DNA from: Paulinella micropora | Taxonomy: Eukaryota > Cercozoa > Imbricatea > Euglyphida | Direction: 5' to 3' | DNA: 33,956 nt | Assembly: GCA_009731375.1 (NCBI GenBank) | Contig: BJOX01000034.1 | Span: forward strand, 420,316-454,271 | Shown: piece after piece, positions 28,778-33,956 of the stretch | Numbering within the stretch: position 1 is the first letter of the stretch | Layout of the letters: every line of letters starts with the position of its first letter | Notes under the pieces: generated by a model | Told to the model about the DNA's origin: nothing | Database searches by the model: none | Seen by the model: the letters and a program-made list of their open reading frames with translations, nothing else | Translations under genes and position numbers: made by a program

Positions 28778-31606
28778 GGGAGGGAGGGATGAGGCAGCTA
28801 CCCACGCACTGGCCACGGCTATCTTCCTTGTAGCCGGCGTTGCAGCGTCCGCACTGGGTGGACAGGGGCAGGCAGCTGGCCTTGCCCAGCGCCGAGCACG
28901 CCGCTTGTGCGGCACCGTCGCACACATCTATATGACCCGCATCAGCAAAAATACACATTTTATCACCCTCTTCATAGATCATACGTTTCTCTACCTTGAA
29001 ATATCTGATGTACCTCATCATATCATCCTCTTGTCTTTTGAGTTCCCTTTGATGACTGTATATCCCTTGGTTTCCCTCATATTTCTCAGCCGCACTTATC
29101 CCGAACAAGGGCAAGTCATAGCTTGAGCACGTGAAGAAGCAAGGCTGGTCGCTGGCCTGTTTCTTACTCTCTTGACTGGCGCTGTTCTGTCTTGCATTTG
29201 CAGCACTGACACCTCCCTCATCACTTTCAATGGTGTTTGTTTTTTCGTGTTCATTTGATATGCATCTTGTATAGCTTGACGTAGAATAAAAAAGGAAGTG
29301 GCATATTTGTACCGACGCAAGTGCCGTTCTTTTCCTTGTAGCCCTCCAGGCACGGGCCGCATGCGATGGAGCGGGGGGAACAGCTTTTCCGCTTTGACGC
29401 ATCGCACACTCGGCGCGCCGTCTCGTCGCATACATCTGCCGGGAAAAACGGTATATATGGCTGCATGAACAAGTGTCAACACGATGCAAAAATTAAAGTT
29501 GAAAGTCATCTCAAGCTCACTGCGGCAGAGGATGTTTCTTGCTCTTGCTGCTGGCCGCTCGGGTACCGACGCAGAGGGAGTTTTCAGTGATCTTGTAGCC
29601 CTCCAGACAGCCGCCGCAAGCCGTGGAACGCGGCGCACACGACGCTTTGTGCAAACGAGCGCACAGTTTCTGTACAGCCTCGTCGCAGATATCTGCAGCA
29701 GGGCATGGAGAAAAGCTGAGCTGAGTTGTGCATGGAGAGACAGGCGGGTGTTACCAACACACTCGCTGCCTTCTTCCTTATAGCCAGTCTTGCAGCCGCC
29801 GCAAGATGAGTCAAAGGAACACGGATAACGATTGGCCGTCGCGCAATGATACAGCGCTTGCTGATTGCACGCATCTACAGGCAGCAAGGAATCTACGTGG
29901 ACAACCCTGCATACCTGTCTGTCTTCTATCTGTGTTGTCTTTCTGAACAGCTATGTAATGTGAAGCCAGCATCAAAAATGACAAACCAAGACAGAGGATG
30001 GACAGGATCCTAAGGACCAAGGCAACCTGCGTGTTACTATGTACACTAGTTTTGTTCGGTGCACGCATGCTTGAACTGTGGTATGAATTGAAGAGCGCCG
30101 GGGTGCGCTGCACCGCTTAGCTAGCAAGCTGCCCCCTACCTTCAAGCTCGACACAGGTGCCGTTTCCGTCGTCCCTGAAGCCCGCCACGCAGCCGCCGCA
30201 GCTGGTGGAGAGGGGCGAGCAGCCGCCACGGTGCGCCGCAGCGCATGCCAGCTTGGTCGCCTCGTCGCAGGCATCTGCCAACAGACAGCGTCATGGTAGA
30301 GGGGGTGCAGCGCGGGCAGGTGCGGAGCAGACCCACGCAGGCGCCGGAGCCGTCGCCTTTCAAGCCGGGCTTGCAGCCGCCGCACTGCATGGACAAGGGC
30401 AGGCAGCTCTGGTTGAAACTGGAGCTGCACTTGATCCTGGTCTGCGCGTCGCACACGTCCACGCAGCCGTTTATCAGCGACTCCTTGTAGCCCAGCAAAC
30501 AAGCGCCGCAGCTCGCGCTGCGCGGAGAGCAAGGATACTGGACACACCCAACATCACCGACATTATATCAACAGGCAGTCGAGCGGGAAGATCATTTACC
30601 TTGTGCTGAGCCACGCACTTTTCCTTCAAGCTTTCTGTACAAACATCTACGCACAGCCAGCAAAGTGTGGCCTTGGTCTGCGACTTTTGCCGGGGCGAGG
30701 CTGCGAAGCGGCAAGGAAAGGACTGGCGATACCTAGACAAGGCTCCGATGTGTTGGGTGCGTTGGAGAAGTAACCCTGCAAGCAGGGTCCGCACGCTGTG
30801 GAGACTTGCCCATTGAATTGGCACGGCGCCCTCAACAACAAGACAGCCAGTCTTCCAGCAGGCGGCAAAATGGGAGCTTTCTATGGGCGATCTCTGCAAG
30901 TACTGTGCTGGCAACGGGCGCGAAGTCGACTGTGAGCTGCTTGCTACCTGTGGAGCGTATTGATGCACTCCGCTTGTGCTTCCTTGTCGCAACCGATTTT
31001 TTTACAAGCGTCCTGGATAGTGCTGGATTCACTACACACCAATCACGACATAGCTATCAACCGACTGACAGATGTTGTCAAGGCACCTGCTCTCCTGATA
31101 GCCGCTTGCACAGCGACCACAAGACTTGTTGAAGGTGTCGATCACACAGGGCTCCCTGAGCGCACGGCAAGCATAGTGTAAACATGTCATCACCGACTAG
31201 ACTCATTCAGCATCGTTTGCCGCGTTACTTGGTACACACCATACACAAACATACACCTACATACACATACATGCACGCAGTGTGTGTACACAAACAAATA
31301 CACGCGAGGTGCGAAAATGAAAAATGGTCTCGGCGGACGATTCTCGTCAACTATCTGTACCTTAACTCGCCAGTAATCTACGCACGGAATATTTATACGT
31401 GCTCACATCGTGCACGATGATTTTGTAAACGTACATAACTTACGTAGCCAGAAATACGTAGTCTGTACGGAGTGGTCCAGTAGCTTGGGCAGTTGTGCGG
31501 TGGTGTGCGGCTCAAGTCATGAAAGAGCGAGCTACGTGAAAGGAAACTGCGGCGGACCTGCCAAGGTCGGCGCACGCGGCCTGTGCCCAGCGGTCACACC
31601 AGTTAT
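22050..31606 (-). CDS. Large type I membrane protein made of 20 six-cysteine modules (3' part of a 25+ exon gene)
   Basis: I assembled this gene by hand from 25 exons on the minus strand: 31606-31558, 31155-31062, 31012-30948, 30830-30733, 30646-30600, 30537-30333, 30274-30140, 29874-29755, 29692-29567, 29435-29313, 28927-28802, 28572-28450, 28331-28206, 27947-27810, 27460-27335, 27024-26902, 23878-23753, 23610-23479, 23423-23298, 23243-23118, 23038-22958, 22783-22692, 22640-22595, 22538-22405 and 22235-22050. Every intron reads GT...AG, phases match at all junctions, and the exons give 956 uninterrupted codons plus TAA. The ectodomain is 20 tandem modules of about 40 residues with the pattern C-x7-C-x7-C-x(5-8)-C-x2-C-x(8-15)-C, commonly D-V-C-D at the start, x-P-L-S before the fourth cysteine, C-G-x-C-x-x-G-Y in the middle and G-x-C-V at the end. 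One membrane span and a 45-residue tail follow. The start codon, and any signal peptide, lie outside the window. The second half of the module recalls furin-like or EGF-like cysteine repeats, but the whole pattern is not one I can name. A surface receptor or adhesin role is inference. Confidence 0.85.
22405..22538 (-). CDS. Exon 24: membrane-proximal stem and start of the transmembrane helix
   Basis: After cccatag (phase 1) it encodes a Ser/Thr/Asn-rich stem with one cysteine that could serve as cysteine 6 of module 20. The sequence then runs H-Q-Q-W-W-M-V-G-G-L-V-A-G, the first part of a membrane helix with a GxxxG pattern. It ends GGG before GTAATTTA (phase 0), so the intron falls inside the helix. 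Confidence 0.8.
22595..22640 (-). CDS. Exon 23: second half of module 20
   Basis: A 46-bp exon after a 51-bp intron ending gcattag. It encodes F-S-C-S-E-Q-A-P-D-C-G-E-C-L-P and ends G before GTAACTGT (phase 1). The intron before it is at the same module position as in modules 1-3, two residues before cysteine 3. Confidence 0.78.
22692..22783 (-). CDS. Exon 22: end of module 19 and first half of module 20
   Basis: After ttgcttcag, GC-TGT-CTG completes C-G-G-C-L-E-G-Y and the last cysteine of module 19. It runs without an intron into I-C-N-D-E-A-R-R-R-C-R-E-L-N-R, the first half of module 20. It ends AGG before GTTCATGA (phase 0); this donor is weak, but the frame is closed otherwise. Confidence 0.75.
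22958..23038 (-). CDS. Exon 21: cysteines 1-4 of module 19
   Basis: After gttgctag, it encodes D-V-C-D-E-V-L-V-K-N-C and R-P-Y-S-K-E-C-G, and ends TGC-GGA-G before GTGTGCCA (phase 1). The module is interrupted between cysteines 4 and 5, a position used nowhere else in the chain. The following intron contains poly-G and a 15-base gap. Confidence 0.8.
23118..23243 (-). CDS. Exon 20: module 18
   Basis: A single-exon module, phase 1-1, 126 bp. It begins D-V-C-D-E-F-L-Q-Q-R-C, has R-P-L-S-D-E-C-G-G-C-S-V-G-Y, and ends G-V-C-Q before GTTTGAAG. The next intron is 79 bp. Confidence 0.85.
23298..23423 (-). CDS. Exon 19: module 17
   Basis: A single-exon module, phase 1-1, 126 bp. It begins D-V-C-D-S-G-A-K-A-A-C, has Q-P-R-S-T-D-C-G-G-C-L-T-G-H, and ends G-A-C-V before the good donor GTAAGCCC. 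The next intron is 54 bp. Confidence 0.88.
23479..23610 (-). CDS. Exon 18: module 16
   Basis: A single-exon module, phase 1-1, 132 bp. It begins D-I-C-D-S-N-V-K-A-A-C, has A-P-L-N-T-A-C-G-D-C-L-D-G-Y, and ends G-S-C-V before GTTAGTTT. The next intron is only 55 bp. Confidence 0.88.
23753..23878 (-). CDS. Exon 17: module 15
   Basis: A single-exon module, phase 1-1, 126 bp, after gagtgtag. It begins D/N-V-C-D-D-K-A-R-A-V-C and ends G-V-C-Q before GTCTGATC. A second acceptor 30 bases upstream (cctgcag then ACATGTGC) would also be in frame and would add ten residues with two cysteines. I prefer the downstream one because it restores the standard D-V-C-D start. Confidence 0.8.
23879..26901 (-). 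repeat. 3-kb intron filled with ATAAT-family satellite and a gap
   Basis: The intron between modules 14 and 15. From about 24007 to 26463 it is almost pure pentanucleotide (ATAAT/TATAA) with blocks of the variants ATATG/TATGA (24768-24909, 25186-25330), ACTAT (24629-24682), ACAAT (24945-24990) and GAATA (24361-24385). A 79-base gap (26464-26542) and a run of 30 G follow. No six-cysteine module is visible in it. About 300 bp of unique sequence lies between the poly-G and exon 16. Confidence 0.9.
26902..27024 (-). CDS. Exon 16: module 14
   Basis: A single-exon module, phase 1-1, 123 bp. It begins D-V-C-D-Q-S-A-Q-L-A-C, has S-P-F-S-T-G-C-G-P-C-L-Q-G-Y, and ends D-Q-C-I before GTCCCAGT. The next intron is the 3-kb one that holds the ATAAT satellite and a gap, so modules could be missing there. 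Confidence 0.85.
   Translation of the reverse strand, partial: TSATRARSSHAASSTARAARPSLPAADLACRATGKSATSA
27025..27334 (-). other. Intron with TA and TTA repeats
   Basis: It holds (TA)n near 27096-27140 and an (ATT)n tract at about 27155-27227. A duplicated motif CTGCTCGCTGGCGCTGG occurs twice near 27263-27315. No module exon is seen. Confidence 0.7.
27335..27460 (-). CDS. Exon 15: module 13
   Basis: A single-exon module, phase 1-1, 126 bp. It begins D-E-C-D-S-A-L-R-A-Q-C, with Q-Q-C-G-A-C-V-A-G-R, so Arg replaces the usual Tyr after Gly. It ends G-Q-C-V before GTACGCCA. Confidence 0.85.
27810..27947 (-). CDS. Exon 14: module 12
   Basis: A single-exon module, phase 1-1, 138 bp, the longest of the single-exon set because the last loop (between cysteines 5 and 6) has 15 residues. 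It begins D-V-C-D-M-A-Q-Q-E-A-C and ends G-P-C-V before GTCAGCGC. The next intron contains poly-G and a gap (27715-27745). Confidence 0.85.
28206..28331 (-). CDS. Exon 13: module 11
   Basis: A single-exon module, phase 1-1, 126 bp. It begins D-V-C-D-Q-E-A-K-E-R-C, has E-P-L-S-T-E-C-G-T-C-H-A-G-F, and ends G-A-C-E before GTAATCACG. The final residue after cysteine 6 is Glu rather than the usual Val. Confidence 0.85.
28450..28572 (-). CDS. Exon 12: module 10
   Basis: A single-exon module, phase 1-1, 123 bp. It begins D-V-C-D-E-D-R-L-R-A-C, has T-A-L-S-L-E-C-G-S-C-R-S-G-Y, and ends G-Q-C-V before GTCAGCAC. Confidence 0.88.
28802..28927 (-). CDS. Exon 11: module 9
   Basis: A single-exon module, phase 1-1, 126 bp. 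It begins D-V-C-D-G-A-A-Q-A-A-C, has L-P-L-S-T-Q-C-G-R-C-N-A-G-Y, and ends G-Q-C-V before GTAGCTGCC. The intron just downstream on the transcript holds (CT)n and (CA)n tracts. Confidence 0.88.
29313..29435 (-). CDS. Exon 10: module 8
   Basis: A single-exon module, phase 1-1, 123 bp. It begins D-V-C-D-E-T-A-R-R-V-C, with S-P-R-S-I-A-C-G-P-C-L-E-G-Y, and ends G-T-C-V before GTACAAAT. The following 385-bp intron has no simple repeat. Confidence 0.88.
29567..29692 (-). CDS. Exon 9: module 7
   Basis: A single-exon module, phase 1-1, 126 bp. It begins D-I-C-D-E-A-V-Q-K-L-C, contains C-A-P-R-S-T-A-C-G-G-C-L-E-G-Y and ends L-C-V before the donor GTACCCGA. The introns beside it are 62 and 131 bp. Confidence 0.88.
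29755..29874 (-). CDS. Exon 8: module 6
   Basis: A single-exon module, phase 1-1, 120 bp, begins D-A-C-N-Q-Q-A. The interval between cysteines 3 and 4 is only five residues (S-F-D-S-S), the shortest in the chain. It ends E-C-V and G before GTAACACC. Confidence 0.85.
30140..30274 (-). CDS. Exon 7: module 5
   Basis: A single-exon module, phase 1 to phase 1, 135 bp. It begins D-A-C-D-E-A-T-K and ends G-T-C-V-E-L-E before GTAGGGGG, three residues longer after cysteine 6 than the standard module. The composition is GC-rich (CGGCGGC-type codons). A 265-bp intron follows. Confidence 0.85.
30333..30537 (-). CDS. Exon 6: second half of module 3 fused to all of module 4
   Basis: The acceptor gtgtccag is followed by TAT-CCT-TGC (phase 0). 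Cysteines 3-6 of module 3 run straight into module 4 (N-G-C-V-D-V-C-D-A-Q) with no intron between. This is the one boundary among the complete modules where the phase-1 intron is absent. The exon ends G-A-C-V then G before GTCTGCTC (phase 1). Confidence 0.85.
30600..30646 (-). CDS. Exon 5: first half of module 3
   Basis: A 47-bp exon. The acceptor gcgtag is followed by AT-GTT-TGT (phase 1) and it encodes D-V-C-T-E-S-L-K-E-K-C-V-A-Q-H-K. It ends exactly after the Lys codon, before GTAAATG (phase 0). The second half continues after a 62-bp intron. Confidence 0.8.
30733..30830 (-). CDS. Exon 4: second half of module 2
   Basis: The acceptor ttgttgag is followed by G-GCG-CCG-TGC, completing the Arg codon (phase 2). 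It encodes A-P-C-Q-F-N-G-Q-V-S-T-A-C-G-P-C-L-Q-G-Y and a longer final loop of 14 residues before E-P-C-L. It ends with G before GTATCGCC (phase 1). The intron that splits this module is at the same place as in module 1. Confidence 0.75.
30948..31012 (-). CDS. Exon 3: first half of module 2
   Basis: It starts after ctatccag with GAC-GCT-TGT (phase 0) and encodes D-A-C-K-K-I-G-C-D-K-E-A-Q-A-E-C, then I-N-T-L-H-R, ending AG before GTAGCAAG (phase 2). An extra cysteine (D-A-C) precedes the standard C-x7-C pair. This module therefore may have a longer linker or an additional disulphide partner. Confidence 0.65.
31062..31155 (-). CDS. Exon 2: second half of module 1
   Basis: The acceptor gcgctcag is followed by G-GAG-CCC-TGT, joining in phase 2 to the split Arg codon of the exon before. 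It supplies cysteines 3 to 6, including C-G-R-C-A-S-G-Y and Q-E-S-R-C-L-D. I place the donor at GTTGATAG (phase 0), which leaves a 49-bp intron. The competing donor GTCAGT a few bases upstream does not keep frame. The 3' edge is the least certain junction of this gene. Confidence 0.6.
31558..31606 (-). CDS. Exon 1 (visible): first half of module 1
   Basis: The acceptor is cgcgcag followed by AT, which needs a G from an unseen upstream exon to complete an Asp codon (phase 1). It encodes D-N-W-C-D-R-W-A-Q-A-A-C, giving cysteines 1 and 2 with the usual seven residues between, and ends with AG before GTCCGCC (phase 2). A 402-bp intron follows. The phase-1 start implies at least one more exon upstream. 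Confidence 0.7.
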
Positions 31607-31743
31607 CTGCGCGCTGTCGTGACAAACGACCACGTGTTGGATACATACCACACCACATATACGTGTCAAAACTACGAAATATGTAAGTACACTCATCCTT
31701 CACGCTGATTTACTTGATTTCACTAAAGCGGGATGAAGCAGAA
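31607..31743. other. Upstream intron sequence of the modular gene
   Basis: It continues upstream of the first visible exon. No start codon with a signal peptide is present. Confidence 0.5.
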
Positions 31744-33376
31744 GAAGCAGGAGCAGAAGAAGAAGAAGAAGAAGAAGAAGAAGAAGAAGAAGAAGAAGAA
31801 GAAGAAGAAGAAGAAGAAGAAGAAGAAGAAGAAGAAGAAGAAGAAGAAGAAGAAGAAGAAGAAGAAGAAGAAGAAGAAGAAGAAGAAGGAGAAGGAGAAG
31901 GAGAAGGAGAAGGAGAAGGAGAAGGAGAAGGAGAAGGAGAAGGAGAAGGAGAAGGAGAAGAAAAAGGAGAAGGAGAAGGAGAAGGAGACGGAGAAGGAGA
32001 AGGAGAAGGAGAAGGAGAAGGAGAAGGAGAAGGAGAAAGAGAAGGAGAAGGAAGAAGGAAAAAGGAGAAGGAAAAAGGAGAAGGAGAAGGAAGAAGGAAG
32101 AAGGAAGAAGGAAGGAGAAGAAGAAGAAGAAGAAGAAGAAGAAGAAGAAGAAGAAGAAGAAGAAGAAGAAGAAGAAGAAGAAGAAGAAGAAGAAGAAGAA
32201 GAAGAAGAAGAAGAAGAAGAAGAAGAAGCAGAAGAAGAAGAAGNNNNNNNNNNNNNNNNNNNNNNNNNNNNNNNNNNNNNNNNNNNNNNNNNNNNNNNNN
32301 NNNNNNNNNNNNNNNNNNNNNNNNNNNNNNNNNNNNNNNNNNNNNNNNNNNNNNNNNNNNNNNNNNNNNNNNNNNNNNNNNNNNNNNNNNNNNNNNNNNN
32401 NNNNNNNNNNNNNNNAGGAGGAGGAGAAGGAGAAGGAGAAGGAGAAGGAGAAGAAGGAGAAGGAGAAGGAGAAGTAGAAGGAGAAGGAGAAGGAGAAGGA
32501 GAAGGAGAAGGAAAAAGGAGAAGGAGAAGGAGAAGGAGAAGGAGAAGGAGAAGGAAAAAGGAGAAGGAGAAGGAGAAGGAGAAGGAGAAGAAGGAGAAGG
32601 AGGAGGAGACAAGGAGAAGGAGAAGGAGAAGGAGAAGGAGAAGGAGAAGGAGAAGGAGAAGGAGAAGAAGGAGGAGAAGGAGAAGGAGAAGGAGAAGGAG
32701 AAAGGAGAAGGAGAAGGAGAAGGAGAAGGAGAAGGAGAGGAGAAGAAGGAGAAGAAGGAGAAGGAGAAGGAGAAGGAGAAGGAGAGGGAGAAGGAGAAGG
32801 AGAAGAAGGAGGAGAAGGAGAAGAAGGAGGAGGAGAAGGAGAAGAAGAAGAAGGAGGAGGAGAAGGAGGAGGAGAAGGAGGAGGAGAGGGAGGAGAAGGA
32901 GAAGGAGAAGGAGAAGGAGAAGGAGAAGGAGAAGGAGAAGGAGAAGAAGAAGGAGGAGGAGAAGGAGAAGAAGAAGGAGGAGGAGAAGGAGGAGGAGAAG
33001 GAGGAGGAGAGGGAGGAGAAGGAGAAGGAGAAGGAGAAGGAGAAGGAGAAGGAGAAGGAGGAGGAGGAGGAGGAGAAGGAGGAGGAGGAGGAGGGGGAGA
33101 AGAAGAAGGAGAAGAAGAAGAAGAAGAAGAAGAAGAAGAAGAAGAAGAAGAAGAAGAAGAAGAAGAAGAAGAAGAAGAAGAAGAAGAAGAAGAAGAAGAA
33201 GAAGAAGAAGAAGAAGAAGAAGAAGAAGAAGAAGAAGAAGAAGAAGAAGAAGGAGAAGGAGAAGAAGGAGAAGGAGAAGAAGGAGAAGAAGGAGAAGGAG
33301 AAGAAGAAGAAGATGATGATGAAGAAGAAGAAGAAGAAGAAGAAGAAGAAGAAGAAGAAGAAGAAGAAGAAGAAGA
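31744..33376 (+). repeat. 1.6-kb GAA / GGA polypurine tract with a 172-base gap
   Basis: GAA blocks and GAAGGA blocks. A 123-bp period is visible from GAGAGGG marks at 32884 and 33007. The gap is at 32244-32415. Confidence 0.95.
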
Positions 33377-33429
33377 NNNNNNNNNNNNNNNNNNNNNNNN
33401 NNNNNNNNNNNNNNNNNNNNNNNNNNNNN

Positions 33430-33438
33430 AGAGAACGA

Positions 33439-33478
<40 letters not shown>

Positions 33479-33708
33479 AAGGAAGTGAGAGAGAAAGAAA
33501 GAAAGAGAGGGAGAGAGAGAAAGAGAGAGAGAGAGACAGAGAGAGAGAGAAGAGAGAGGGAGAGAGAGAAGAGAGGGAGAGAGAGAAGAGAGGGATATAT
33601 ATATATAGAGAGAGAGAGAGACATACACACATACATGCACACATGCATGCATACATACATGCAGACATACATACGTACATACATACATACATGCATACAT
33701 GCATACAT
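33430..33708 (+). repeat. (GA)n, (TA)n and (CATA)n after a gap
   Basis: Gap 33377-33429, then GA-rich sequence to 33590, TA to 33606, GA, and CATA/CATG to 33707. Confidence 0.93.
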
Positions 33709-33956
33709 ACACTGTGTACCGATGGAGACGCGGAGGACGAGTGAGACTGAGTTGGCGAAGGACTGTGCGAATTAGTTGGCGAAGGACTATTCGAAAGCGA
33801 TGGAGAGCCAGAGATGGAGAGTGTGGCGGAAGGAGTGTGGGACGGTGAGACAGATTCGGAAAATGTCGCCTGTGCAATTCAGGCAAACATATATACATAC
33901 ATAGGAATACATATAAAGAGCCGCGAGGGGGAAGGGGGGGGGGGGGGGGGGGGGGG
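33709..33956. other. Unique sequence ending in poly-G
   Basis: GAGTTGGCGAAGGACT occurs twice in variant form (33749 and 33774). No module exon is seen. The window ends in a run of about 20 G. Confidence 0.5.

Noticed and set aside
33709-33895. Possible upstream exon of the modular gene
   Set aside because: Minus-strand frames are Pro/Leu/Arg-rich without the cysteine pattern or a signal peptide.
31700-33898. ORFs of 500-700 codons of Glu/Lys, Arg, Ser, Phe or Leu on both strands
   Set aside because: Products of the GAA/GGA tract, running through N gaps; no coding evidence.

Overview
This is a eukaryotic genomic window. Its coding sequence is broken by introns with canonical GT-AG ends, it carries a Ty1/copia-type LTR retrotransposon and a LINE fragment, and well over half of it is simple-sequence DNA (GAA, GATA/TATC, TTGA, TATG, polypurine, ATAAT). 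I cannot name the species. A protist or alga with an intron-rich, microsatellite-rich genome is my best guess, and it is only a guess. Seven runs of N interrupt the window. Most are flanked by homopolymer or trinucleotide tracts, so the lengths of those tracts, and the poly-G runs beside gaps, should not be trusted.

Layout. Positions 1-8700 are mostly microsatellites separated by short unique islands, with a nearly perfect 293-bp inverted repeat (861-1154 and 5352-5643) that looks like a dispersed, possibly structured element. A possible signal-peptide first exon (8745-8895, minus) and a possible unassigned exon (9189-9609, minus) follow. Positions 10412-20259 hold a copia-like LTR retrotransposon with 352/348-bp LTRs, a 5-bp target duplication, a primer-binding site, a polypurine tract, a gag with tandem CCCH plus CCHC zinc fingers, protease, integrase and RNase H. 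Its reverse-transcriptase segment (about 16551-17735) lies in the opposite orientation to the rest. The element appears to be inserted in an older antisense LTR of the same family. A LINE-like C-terminal fragment follows (20935-21684).

The main result is on the minus strand from 31606 to 22050: the 3' part of a large multi-exon gene that I assembled by hand from 25 exons. All splice junctions keep frame and give 956 visible codons before the stop. The product is a chain of 20 repeats of a six-cysteine module of about 40 residues (C-x7-C-x7-C-x5-8-C-x2-C-x8-15-C), then one membrane span and a 45-residue cytoplasmic tail with a basic stop-transfer cluster and a DYTQLL sorting-type motif. Fourteen central modules are each one symmetrical phase 1-1 exon. 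Modules near both ends keep an extra intron at the same internal place. I do not recognise the module as a named family. The 5' end of the gene is not in the window; to its right is 1.6 kb of GAA/GGA polypurine with two gaps.
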